A stretch of 64,000 nt of DNA. Source: Siphonobacter sp047605205. Its GTDB lineage: Bacteria > Bacteroidota > Bacteroidia > Cytophagales > Spirosomataceae. The position numbers were made by a program, and so were the translations under genes. The notes beneath the pieces were generated by a model that did not search any database, was not told the origin of the DNA, and worked only from the letters and a program-made list of their open reading frames with translations. Where the stretch lies: NCBI GenBank assembly GCA_047605205.1, contig JASGGE010000004.1, positions 1-64,000 of the forward strand. The letters are read 5' to 3'. This document shows positions 43,116-51,523 of this stretch, one piece after another (the stretch's first letter is position 1; each line of letters opens with the position of its first letter).

Positions 43116-43185
43116 TGCCTCTAAAATTTTGAGCCTTAGGCACTTTCGCAATTAAAAATCATCATAAACCTTAAAGTTTACCATA

Positions 43186-43485
43186 GTGACCAAAGCAGAC
43201 GTGATCGCAAAAATCGCCGAAAAGACCGGCATTGATAAAGCTGATGTAGCTCAGAGCCTGGAAACATTTTTCAGCGTAGTGAAAGAGGCCCTCGTGGATG
43301 GCGAACCAGTATATGTTCGTGGTTTCGGCAGCTTCGTAAACAAAAAACGTGCTAAGAAAGTAGCCCGGAACATTTCCAAGAACACCACTATGGAAATTCC
43401 TGAGCACTTTATCCCTAGTTTCAAACCAGCGAAAGAATTCACTGAGTCAGTAAAGAAATCCGAAAAAGCTAGCAGTGCTGTTTAG
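43186..43485 (+). CDS. HU family DNA-binding protein
   Basis: This 99-aa histone-like protein starts at GTG and reads MTKADVIAKIAEKTGIDK. The helical dimer domain is followed by the beta-arm region VRGFGSFVNKKRAKKVARN with the RNP-type proline-containing arm IPEHFIPSFKPAKEF near 70-84. HU bends and compacts DNA as a dimer. The C-terminal Lys/Ser tail is slightly extended. A 12-bp palindrome downstream (43497-43545) may be its terminator. Confidence 0.92.
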   Translation: MTKADVIAKIAEKTGIDKADVAQSLETFFSVVKEALVDGEPVYVRGFGSFVNKKRAKKVARNISKNTTMEIPEHFIPSFKPAKEFTESVKKSEKASSAV

Positions 43486-43496
43486 TTTTTTCTTTT

Positions 43497-43545
43497 GACT
43501 AAAGGGATGTAACCAACTTAACATCTTTATTATATCCCTTTAGTC
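43497..43545 (+). terminator. hairpin after the HU gene
   Basis: GACTAAAGGGAT (43497-43508) and ATCCCTTTAGTC (43534-43545) are perfect complements, with an inner GATGT/ACATC pair. No long T-run follows, so termination is only probable. Confidence 0.5.
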
Positions 43546-43644
43546 CCCCTTACGTTATGCATTGGGTGGGAGCAGGATTTAAGAAATGAACCGTTTTGAC
43601 TTTAAAATGCGTTGCCTTCCTAAATCTAAAGACAAGTAAAGCCT

Positions 43645-44475
43645 GTGAAAAAGTCATTTATCATTCTTATTGGCATTGCTCTGGCAACTATTGGGGTGCT
43701 CTATAGCTTACCTAAAGTAGTTGTACAAGATGATAAACGACCAACTAAAGCTGCCCCAATGCAAGAGGCAAGTGCTGAAACAGTAAATCCGGCAACCGAT
43801 ACGCATCAGCAGCCCTTGTCTCCGCAACAACAACAGAGCATTGCAAAGGCAAAAGCCGCATTTGAAACTACCAAACCCACGGAAGAACGAATTCGGGCTG
43901 CGGAGCAGTTGGTGGAACTCTTTGCCAAAGCAACGCGGTTTGACAGTGCAGCCTATTACGCCGGAGAAGTTGCACAATTACAACCAACCGTCGACCGCTT
44001 TTTAAAAGCTGGCGACCGCTATTATGAAGCCTTTACGTTTGCAGTAAATTCAGAAAAAGCTGCGACTTTAGGTGAAAAAACTCGGGATTGGTACCAAAAA
44101 GCCCTCGATCAGAATCCGAATTTGTTACAGGCAAAATCAAATCTTGCTATGACTTACGTCTCAACGACGAATCCAATGCAGGGAATTGCTATGCTTCGCG
44201 AGATTCTGGAACAGGATCCGGACTTTGAACCGGCTCTATTCAATATGGGCATTCTTTCAATGCGTTCTAATCAGTATGAAAAAGCTGTAGGACGTTTTGA
44301 ACGCATCCTGCGTAACCAACCCAACAATACCCGTACCATGTTTTATCTAGGCATCTGTTATGCCGAAATGGGACAAAAGGACAAAGCTGTGCCGCTGTTA
44401 AAAGAGGTACAGACAAAAGAGACTGACCCGACCATTCTGGCGGGTGTCCGGGAATATCTGGAACAGTTAAAATAA
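43645..44475 (+). CDS. TPR-repeat protein with N-terminal membrane anchor
   Basis: This 276-aa protein starts at GTG and has an N-terminal hydrophobic segment (SFIILIGIALATIGVLYSL) that anchors it or acts as a signal. A Gln/Pro-rich linker (about 30-65) leads to tandem TPR units: AAYYAGEVAQLQP, TRDWYQKALDQNPNLLQA, AMLREILEQDPDFEPAL and AVGRFERILRNQPNNTRT. TPRs mediate protein contacts, here probably in the periplasm. The partner is unknown. It lies between HU and the COX24-like gene. Confidence 0.75.
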   Translation: MKKSFIILIGIALATIGVLYSLPKVVVQDDKRPTKAAPMQEASAETVNPATDTHQQPLSPQQQQSIAKAKAAFETTKPTEERIRAAEQLVELFAKATRFDSAAYYAGEVAQLQPTVDRFLKAGDRYYEAFTFAVNSEKAATLGEKTRDWYQKALDQNPNLLQAKSNLAMTYVSTTNPMQGIAMLREILEQDPDFEPALFNMGILSMRSNQYEKAVGRFERILRNQPNNTRTMFYLGICYAEMGQKDKAVPLLKEVQTKETDPTILAGVREYLEQLK

Positions 44476-44576
44476 TTTTTCAATTGGTTAACGTGAATCC
44501 TCAGGAATTTTGAGAAAATAAAGTATCGGCTCAATTATTCCTGGAAAACACAAAGACCGCTAAACTCATTTACAAC

Positions 44577-44666
44577 ATGCCCTGCGGAAAAAAACGTAAA
44601 CGCCACAAGATTGCTACTCACAAACGCAAAAAGCGGCTCAGAAAGAACAGACACAAGAAGAAATAA
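44577..44666 (+). CDS. AURKAIP1/COX24-domain 29-aa ribosomal-type protein
   Basis: This 29-codon gene (MPCGKKRKRHKIATHKRKKR, then LRKNRHKKK) is extremely basic. It matches the tiny AURKAIP1/COX24 domain protein that sits upstream of RNase G in Bacteroidota. Relatives are the mitochondrial ribosomal mS38 and mycobacterial bS22, which bind the small-subunit rRNA. It is short enough to be missed by standard gene callers. Start ATG and the stop TAA at 44664-44666 are clean. A ribosome role is inferred from the relatives. Confidence 0.85.
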   Translation: MPCGKKRKRHKIATHKRKKRLRKNRHKKK

Positions 44667-44680
44667 TCTTTGGAGTGAAG

Positions 44681-44722
44681 AGTGAAAAGTGAAAAGTAGA
44701 AAAACTTTTCTCACTTTTCACT
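44681..44722 (+). other. imperfect hairpin in the RNase G leader
   Basis: AGTGAAAAGTGAAAAGT (44681-44697) pairs with ACTTTTCTCACTTTTCACT (44704-44722) with a 2-nt bulge. It precedes a GC-rich terminator-like hairpin. Confidence 0.45.
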
Positions 44723-44742
44723 TTCAACTTTTTCACTCGATT

Positions 44743-44771
44743 GGCTGGCCCAGCTGGGGTCCAGCCTTTTT
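44743..44771 (+). terminator. terminator-like hairpin upstream of RNase G
   Basis: GGCTGG (44743-44748) pairs with CCAGCC (44761-44766) and is followed by five T. It lies between the 29-aa gene and RNase G. Confidence 0.65.
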
Positions 44772-44905
44772 GTGTATCCAGCCATCCTGTTCTACCAGAG
44801 CAAAAGTAATGGCCTGCCGGAGCTACTCGTACAATTAATTGTGTGCGTTTTAGCCTAGTTTCGGGAAAAGGCCTGCTTTTCTCCAAAAACCTCTGAGCAT
44901 CACCT

Positions 44906-46462
44906 GTGAGCAACGAATTAGTTATCAATTCGACTCCCAAAGGTGATAGAATCGCTCTTTTGCAGGACAAAAGAATCGTTGAATATCACTTTGAAGAGTC
45001 TGAAGAGCACTTTTCTGTGGGCGATATCTACCTCGGAACCGTTAAAAAACTGGTTACGGGTCTTAATGCCGCCTTCATAGATATTGGGTACGAGAAAGAT
45101 GCCTTTTTGCATTATCTTGACCTTGGGCACAATATCAATTCGCTGAATAAATTTACCCGGGATGTTATTGCGAAACGAGTAAATGATGGGATGTTGAATG
45201 GCTTCGAAATGGAGCCAGAGATCGACAAACACGGCAAAATTGATAAAGTATTAGCCCGAAATGCACCCATTCTGGTGCAGGTTGTAAAAGAGCCCATTTC
45301 AACAAAAGGGCCTCGCCTTTCCTGTGATATCTCTATTGCAGGCCGTTTTCTGGTACTGGTTCCTTTCGGGCATTCGATTAATATCTCGAAAAAAATTACC
45401 AGCAAACAAGAACGACAACGCCTTCATAGGCTCGTTCAGGGTATTAAGCCCGCGAGTTTTGGCGTAATCATCCGTACCGTAGCGGAAGGTAAGGAATCAG
45501 AAGAAATTGAACTGGATCTCAGAAGCTTATTAGCCAAGTGGGATGCCGGCATGAAGTTGCTTCGTGATGCGAAGCCCCGGGATAAAATAATCGGGGAAAT
45601 GAGCCGGGCGACGTCCATCATGCGGGATATGCTAAATGATAATTTCGATAGCATAACGCTGGATAGTAGGGAAATGTACGAAGAAGTACGTTCGTATGTT
45701 CAGCAGATTGCTCCTGAGAAACAGAGTATTGTCAAATTTCACCAGGGTAAAAGCAAAGTATTTGAGCATTTTGGTATTGAAAAGCAGCTCAAAATGCTTT
45801 TTGGCCGCTCGGTAAGTTTATCAGGTGGTGGTTATCTGATTATCGAGCATACAGAAGCCCTACACGTTATTGATGTTAACTCAGGCAATAAATCCAATCA
45901 GGAAGAAAGCCAGGAGGATACCGCTGTTAACGTTAATATAGAGGCGGCCAAGGAAATTGCTCGCCAGTTACGTCTTCGGGATATGGGCGGAATCATTGTC
46001 ATTGATTTCATTGACATGAAAAAACCCGAAAATAAGAAGATGATTTACGATGTTATGCGGGAAGAAATGAAGCTGGACCGTTCCAAGTTTACCATTCTCC
46101 CCCTAACAAAATTCGGGCTCATGCAGATTACCCGGCAACGCGTGCGACCTGAGTTAACCATTCATACGCACGAAGTTTGCCCAACCTGCGGAGGCACTGG
46201 TAAAATTTCAGCGAGTATCGCCGTTTCGGATATTATCGAACAGACGGTTGACTATATTCTGGGCAAACAGAATGAAAAAGGGTTACGGGTAACTTTACAT
46301 CCCTACTTATATGCCTTTTTCATGAAGGGATTTCCCTCTCGGCGAATAAAATGGTGGTTTAAGTATCAAACCTGGGTAAACCTGATCCAAGACAGTTCAT
46401 TGGGTGTAACCGAGTTTCATTTTTATAATAAGTCCGGTGAACCGATTGAAATTCACGCATAA
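44906..46462 (+). CDS. rng: ribonuclease G (RNase E/G family)
   Basis: This 518-aa endoribonuclease starts at GTG. It has the N-terminal S1 domain (VGDIYLGTVKKLVTGLNAAF, 33-52), the RNase-H-like/DNase I-like catalytic core with the metal aspartates in IDVNSGNKSN and IDFIDMKKPE, and the zinc-link CPTCGGTG. It processes rRNA and degrades mRNA in an RNase E/G family manner. The C-terminal degradosome scaffold of RNase E is absent. A 240-nt upstream leader contains hairpins. It ends at a bidirectional terminator. Confidence 0.94.
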   Translation: MSNELVINSTPKGDRIALLQDKRIVEYHFEESEEHFSVGDIYLGTVKKLVTGLNAAFIDIGYEKDAFLHYLDLGHNINSLNKFTRDVIAKRVNDGMLNGFEMEPEIDKHGKIDKVLARNAPILVQVVKEPISTKGPRLSCDISIAGRFLVLVPFGHSINISKKITSKQERQRLHRLVQGIKPASFGVIIRTVAEGKESEEIELDLRSLLAKWDAGMKLLRDAKPRDKIIGEMSRATSIMRDMLNDNFDSITLDSREMYEEVRSYVQQIAPEKQSIVKFHQGKSKVFEHFGIEKQLKMLFGRSVSLSGGGYLIIEHTEALHVIDVNSGNKSNQEESQEDTAVNVNIEAAKEIARQLRLRDMGGIIVIDFIDMKKPENKKMIYDVMREEMKLDRSKFTILPLTKFGLMQITRQRVRPELTIHTHEVCPTCGGTGKISASIAVSDIIEQTVDYILGKQNEKGLRVTLHPYLYAFFMKGFPSRRIKWWFKYQTWVNLIQDSSLGVTEFHFYNKSGEPIEIHA

Positions 46463-46499
46463 CAAAAAACCGTCTCAGATACTGAGACGGTTTTTTGTT
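46461..46499. terminator. bidirectional terminator
   Basis: AACAAAAAACCGTCTCAG and its complement form a near-perfect palindrome with A and T runs between convergent genes. Confidence 0.85.
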
Positions 46500-47407
46500 T
46501 ACAGGCTATTTTTATCGAACCAATTCAGAATGGTTCGATCATATGTTTCATCAAACTTACGAGCAAAAAAATCACCAGAATTTTTTAGCAGCTCTAGATC
46601 ACGCATTCCAAGTGGTACGGAATACCATTCTGATGGCCTTTTCCAGTGTGTAAATGTAAAATTATGATTTACGATCTCCCCTCTTTCTTCTTCCGTTGCG
46701 TTTAGTAACAAGGTTTGAAAAAAATGCTCGTCTGAAAGCAGCATATGGTTGAAAAATTCTTGAATCTTGGGGTTATTTTCGATAATACTCAGAACAAAAT
46801 CAGCAGCTTTCGGTGTTAATCTTACCCAATTTGAACCAAAATAAGGCTCCATATTCAGTGGCACCCTTCTTGGCAATGTAAATAGTCCTGTGCTTTTGAA
46901 CACAAAATCAGTGATTCGTTTTAAAGGTTGCTCTGATTGGTAGGGATATTTTAGCCCCTGATTATAAGGTAAAAACAGATGATATTTTTCAAGCCTTTCC
47001 CACAGATGATCGTGTTCAGTTCTATTCATTTTGGTAAAATGTACAAAACTTTTAGAACGGTTCTGGGCTAGAAAATTAATTAACGTTTGCCTACTGACTA
47101 AAGGATAGTCCTGTCCACTTAAAAAGATCAAGTGATCATATTTATACCCCGTGTATTTTATCTCCCGGATGCTTTGTAAATAAGCTCTTACAAAATCGAA
47201 GTGCCCCCAACGGGTATGATAACGTTTTTTTATAAATGCAACATTGGGCAATAGGCTGAACTCTTTCTCAAACAATTTTATATCAGAGTGCGTATCAACG
47301 TGTATCCAAAACTTACTTTCATAACCAGATAACCGTTCTACTACTCTTCGAGCCTGGGCAGGAAGCTTGTGAACTAAAATTACGTATGCAATCTTATATT
47401 CTTTCAC
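46499..47407 (-). CDS. beta-1,6-N-acetylglucosaminyltransferase-like (GT14)
   Basis: This 302-aa protein lacks a signal peptide and resembles the core-2/I-branching GT14 family: IAYVILVHKLPAQARRVVERL at the start (split here), WIHVDTHSD, YDHLIFLSGQDYPLVSR (the family's conserved LSGQDYP), GSNWVRLTPKAADFVL and the late DEHFFQTLLLNA. GT14 enzymes transfer GlcNAc or xylose. The product probably modifies a surface glycan. Its start is 5 bp after the PhyH gene, so the two form an operon. Confidence 0.88.
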   Translation of the reverse strand: MKEYKIAYVILVHKLPAQARRVVERLSGYESKFWIHVDTHSDIKLFEKEFSLLPNVAFIKKRYHTRWGHFDFVRAYLQSIREIKYTGYKYDHLIFLSGQDYPLVSRQTLINFLAQNRSKSFVHFTKMNRTEHDHLWERLEKYHLFLPYNQGLKYPYQSEQPLKRITDFVFKSTGLFTLPRRVPLNMEPYFGSNWVRLTPKAADFVLSIIENNPKIQEFFNHMLLSDEHFFQTLLLNATEEERGEIVNHNFTFTHWKRPSEWYSVPLGMRDLELLKNSGDFFARKFDETYDRTILNWFDKNSL

Positions 47408-47412
47408 AGCAC

Positions 47413-48372
47413 CTATTTATTAATAATTTTCTTGATTAGCTGCCGTAACCCGGAAGGGACTAATGCTCTCACAAGGTTACCAGGTAAATACAGTTTGTAA
47501 GAATAGCCAACACGATTGATCGATGTACCTAAGTAATTACTTACCACTTCTTCTCCTGTTGCAATGTTTGTTACCTTTTGAATTGAAACCCGCTCTAAAG
47601 CCATATCCGTTCGCATGGGCCGGTAATAAGCACAGTTTTCAAAATAATAATGAGTAACCTGAGTATAGCGGGTTGAACCGGGCATTGTGATCTTTTCGCC
47701 ACCGTGTAAAAGATTAGCCGACCATATAAGAGCCTGACCTTTTTTAAGATTAAGTACTTTCTTATCCAGTTTTTTCTTTGTGACTAGATCCTCCATAAAA
47801 TCTTCGTAACGCGTATAGTACTTCGTTAACATTTCCTCCATGGAGGTACTGGCAGAACCTTTTAACCCTAAAATAGATAAGTCATAAAAAGGTAACCGAT
47901 GGCTCCCGGGGAAGTAATGTAAAGGGCCATTCCCATTATTCACGTCTTCTAAGGCAATCCATACGCCAGCGAGATAGCGTTCTGGAACAGAATTAAAATG
48001 AATCGAATCACTATGGGTTCTCTGTTGGCTACCGGTAGAAAAATTCAGGGTTTGAAAGGGAATCGGTTTACGCTTATAGAAGATTTCGAGCAGTTGCATT
48101 ACACGCGGAGCTGAGGCGATTTGTTTTATCGCATCGTGTCTTTCCCAGGCATCTTGCAGGCGATTTGTTTTCTGATTGTCAAAATCGGGTTTAATGGCTT
48201 GCAGAACTTCATCTATCAAGCCTTCCTCAAGCTGCGGATCAAAAATGATGTACCCGTTTTCTGAATAAAACCGGGCAAGTTCCTTTGTTTCTGCATCCAG
48301 GTTTGAGGATTCCAGCTCGACTTCAAAAAAGGGTGACTCAACCCAGGGAACCTGAACCTCTAACGTTTCCAT
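47413..48372 (-). CDS. phytanoyl-CoA dioxygenase (PhyH) family protein
   Basis: This 319-aa Fe(II)/2-oxoglutarate oxygenase has the metal triad: H-x-D in QRTHSDSIHFN and the distal histidine in NLLHGGEK, with ALIWSANLLHGG around it. NGYIIFDPQLEE at the start is also typical. PhyH proteins hydroxylate lipids, amino acids and natural products. Pairing with the adjacent GT14 gene (5-bp gap) suggests hydroxylation of a glycan or glycolipid precursor. The substrate is unknown. Confidence 0.85.
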   Translation of the reverse strand: METLEVQVPWVESPFFEVELESSNLDAETKELARFYSENGYIIFDPQLEEGLIDEVLQAIKPDFDNQKTNRLQDAWERHDAIKQIASAPRVMQLLEIFYKRKPIPFQTLNFSTGSQQRTHSDSIHFNSVPERYLAGVWIALEDVNNGNGPLHYFPGSHRLPFYDLSILGLKGSASTSMEEMLTKYYTRYEDFMEDLVTKKKLDKKVLNLKKGQALIWSANLLHGGEKITMPGSTRYTQVTHYYFENCAYYRPMRTDMALERVSIQKVTNIATGEEVVSNYLGTSINRVGYSYKLYLPGNLVRALVPSGLRQLIKKIINK

Positions 48373-48445
48373 ACCTATTGTGATTTTGAAGATTGTCTAT
48401 ACTCATTTATCTCTTCTTATCTCAATAGGTTATCAATAATCATCG

Positions 48446-51079
48446 TTACTTAACTGCTGTATACTTCCGGTGTATTAACTCCGAGATTAAGCCTGTCCAA
48501 CCGGTTTGATGAGAAGCCCCTAACCCCCAGCCGGTATCGCCATGAAAATATTCATAGAACTGGAGATTATCCCGAAAATGTTCATCCTGCCATTTCGTGT
48601 GTAGCCCAAATCCTATCCGTTTATTATCCTCTGTTTTTTGGAATATGGCGATTAGACGATTGGTTAATTCATCAGCCACTTCTTTCAAGGTTAACATCCG
48701 GGCAGACCCAACGGGGCATTCTACCGTAAACTGATCCCCGAAATACGCATAAAATTCCTGAAGACTTTCAATCAGCAGGTAGTTTACGGGTATCCAGACA
48801 GGCCCACGCCAGTTACTATTTCCTCCGAATAAGCCACTATCACTTTCGGCAGGTGTATAGTTTAGACGAAAAACGGTATCTGACATCGCAAATTCATAGG
48901 GCTGATCACGATACGCCTGGGAAACCGACCGGATTCCGTGCGGACTTAAAAACTCACCTTCGTCCAGCATTTTGTGTAAAAGTGCCTTTAAGCGGTAGCC
49001 ACGTAAAAGGCTAAACAACCGTTTTGACGATCGGCTGACATCCTCATCATTTGGTTCAATATATCGAGAAACCTGATTAGCCAGGTCCGGACGATGCTGC
49101 CAGAACCATCGAATCCGGGCTAAAAAAGTAGGCCGTTTCTGTAACTCTTCAATGTTAAAGGTCTCTACGACAAAGAGCGGAATTAAGCCCACCAGGGTTT
49201 TCACCCGTAACTTTGTTACTTCGCCATTGGGTGTTCGTAATTGATCATAGAAGAAGCCGTCCTGTTCGTCCCATAAACCCGTTTCTGCTATTTGCGTCAT
49301 GGATTGGGCGATATAAAGAAAGTGGTCAAAAAACTTCGTCGCCAGATCATCATAAATGGAATCGGTTTGAGCCAACTCCAGGGCCATTCGCATCATATTG
49401 AGAGCATACATAGCCATCCAGCTCGTTCCATCCGACTGCTCCAGGTGCCCACCTTCGGGTAATACAGCATTCCGGTCAAATACGCCAATATTATCCAGTC
49501 CTAAAAAACCTCCTTCGAAAATATTGTCTCCTGTAGCATCTTCCCGATTTACCCACCAGGTAAAATTAAGTAGTAGCTTATGAAAAACGGATTCCAGAAA
49601 AGCGGTATCTCTTTTCCCGGTTTTCTCCTGCTCTTTTTGATAAATACGCCATACCACCCAGGCATGAACAGGAGGGTTCACATCACCCAGTGCCCATTCA
49701 TACGCAGGTAACTGACCATTCGGATGGATATACCACTCATTGGTTAGTAACACCAGCTGATGTTTGGCAAAATCCGGATCAATACGAGCCAGGATCAGGC
49801 AATGAAACGCCCAGTCCCACGCAGCATACCAGGGATACTCCCATTTATCAGGCATGGAAATCACCGCTTTATTCATAAGGTGTCTCCACTCATGATTTCG
49901 GCCAGCCATACGTTCAGCAGCCGACACTGACCCTGCCGGATCTCCTTTTAACCATTCATGAATGTCATAATAGTAAAACTGTTTATTCCAAAGCATACCC
50001 CCCAAAGCCTGCCTCTGAATATTCTTTTCATCTGATGAAGCTTCTCCTGGGTGAATCGTCTGATAGAATGCATCTGCCTCCGCTACTCGTTGTTCTATTA
50101 TGGTATCAAAATCAGCAAAAGGCTGAGGGTGATCGGCCCCGGTCCACATACGTAGCCGAATAGATTGTGACCCTCCCGCCGGAATATCCACCTGGTAATG
50201 AGCCGCCGCTTTTGTTCCCTCCCGTGCAGGATTAACCGAATCAGCCCCATGCAAAAGGGAATCGTTAATTCCGTCTTTGGGATAAAGAATATTAGTATCC
50301 TGATTATAAAGCCTTTTTGTATTGGAATCGTTATCACAAAAAAGCCATTCCGGCTCACCTTCCGCCTGGATAACATACTGCCCAAGCTCAGAATGATTTG
50401 CCAGAACCCGACCTTCCGCCTGAATTTTTAAGGTTGGCTTTTGTGACTGGCCTCTGTCATACCCCCATCGCCAGGTATTACTAAACCATATCGTTGGAAG
50501 TATATGTAATTTTGCTTCTTCAGAACCGCGATTCCAGATGGTTACTTTCATCAGAATGTCATGTGGGCTGCCTTTAGCATATTCAACAAATACATCGAAA
50601 TACTGATTATCATCAAAAATACCAGTATCCAGAATTTCAAATTCCGGCTCAAGTCGACTCCGCCGGCGGTTTTCTTCTACCAACCGGTCATACGGGTATG
50701 CGTTCTGTGGATACTTATATAACATTCGCTGATACGCATGCGACGGCAAGGCATCCTGATAGAAGTAAAGTTCTTTTACATCTTCTCCGTGATTCCCTTC
50801 GTTGTTACCCAGCCCGAAATAACGTTCCTTCAGAATAGGATCCTGCCCATTCCACAAAGCCAATGCCAAACACAAAGACTGCTTATGGTCACAAAAACCA
50901 GCTATGCCTTCTTCGCCCCAACGATATGAATAACTACGAGCCATATCATGAGTAGTATAATTCCAGGCATCTCCGTTTATACTATAATCTTCCCGAACTG
51001 TTCCCCACTGACGATCCGACACATAAGGGCCCCAATGCCGCCACGCTGGCTCTTGCAAGCGATCTTGTTCTATACTCAT
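48446..51079 (-). CDS. MGH1-like glucosidase (GH63-type)
   Basis: This 877-aa protein has an (alpha/alpha)6 glycosidase core. Motifs are MLYKYPQNAYPYDRLVEENRR split over the N-terminal domain, WKWEYPWYAAWDWAFHCL-type (KWEYPWYAAWDWAFHCLIL), ALGDVNPPVHAWV, EGGHLEQSDGTSWMAMY and the C-terminal NSNWRGPVWIPVNYLLIES and GWTGLISELIH. The family includes mannosylglycerate hydrolase and GH63 processing glucosidases; the catalytic Asp/Glu lie in the AWDW and NWRGP regions. No signal peptide is seen, so it is cytosolic. It may turn over trehalose-like or compatible-solute glucosides. Confidence 0.85.
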   Translation of the reverse strand: MSIEQDRLQEPAWRHWGPYVSDRQWGTVREDYSINGDAWNYTTHDMARSYSYRWGEEGIAGFCDHKQSLCLALALWNGQDPILKERYFGLGNNEGNHGEDVKELYFYQDALPSHAYQRMLYKYPQNAYPYDRLVEENRRRSRLEPEFEILDTGIFDDNQYFDVFVEYAKGSPHDILMKVTIWNRGSEEAKLHILPTIWFSNTWRWGYDRGQSQKPTLKIQAEGRVLANHSELGQYVIQAEGEPEWLFCDNDSNTKRLYNQDTNILYPKDGINDSLLHGADSVNPAREGTKAAAHYQVDIPAGGSQSIRLRMWTGADHPQPFADFDTIIEQRVAEADAFYQTIHPGEASSDEKNIQRQALGGMLWNKQFYYYDIHEWLKGDPAGSVSAAERMAGRNHEWRHLMNKAVISMPDKWEYPWYAAWDWAFHCLILARIDPDFAKHQLVLLTNEWYIHPNGQLPAYEWALGDVNPPVHAWVVWRIYQKEQEKTGKRDTAFLESVFHKLLLNFTWWVNREDATGDNIFEGGFLGLDNIGVFDRNAVLPEGGHLEQSDGTSWMAMYALNMMRMALELAQTDSIYDDLATKFFDHFLYIAQSMTQIAETGLWDEQDGFFYDQLRTPNGEVTKLRVKTLVGLIPLFVVETFNIEELQKRPTFLARIRWFWQHRPDLANQVSRYIEPNDEDVSRSSKRLFSLLRGYRLKALLHKMLDEGEFLSPHGIRSVSQAYRDQPYEFAMSDTVFRLNYTPAESDSGLFGGNSNWRGPVWIPVNYLLIESLQEFYAYFGDQFTVECPVGSARMLTLKEVADELTNRLIAIFQKTEDNKRIGFGLHTKWQDEHFRDNLQFYEYFHGDTGWGLGASHQTGWTGLISELIHRKYTAVK

Positions 51080-51523
51080 ACTTCATACATTTATCTGACG
51101 CTACCATCAGCTCTGCATCCATTTTACTGAGAAAATCTTATAAAATGACAACCAGCAAACAAAAAAATCATATAACATGATAGTGCCACCTTCAAACCGA
51201 CGGTCACCCCGGCACAAACCATTTCAATGCCCGCATAACATTATTCAGATCACTACCGACTACAAATAAGACATAAAAACCGCACCCTATAACACTAACT
51301 AAGAAATATCCGACTGCCAACAATCCCCCCCCCCCGAAAGCAATCAAAGTCCATCTCTATCATCAACTTGACATATATACCTACCTGACATCCATATTCA
51401 TTACACAAACGACTACTTCTATCATAATCATTAACAGCCGCATATATTAAGATATTTATTCATCCATGATATACCTTTGTAAGAATATATACTTAACTTT
51501 GTACAGGATAAAATTTTTATCAG
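51080..51523. other. G-poor, AC-rich divergent intergenic region with C11 tract
   Basis: This 444-bp gap separates the glucosidase from the GTPase pair. The part 51241-51420 holds 58 C but only 13 G (hand count), an unusual skew. An uninterrupted run of 11 C lies at 51325-51335. No reading frame looks coding. Confidence 0.7.
51472..51501 (+). promoter_or_regulatory. tandem -7 elements upstream of the GTPase pair
   Basis: TACCTTTG (51472-51479) and TAACTTTG (51494-51501) both fit TAnnTTTG, ending 44 and 22 bp before the start codon. Neither has a perfect TTG at 19-21 bp. Confidence 0.4.
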
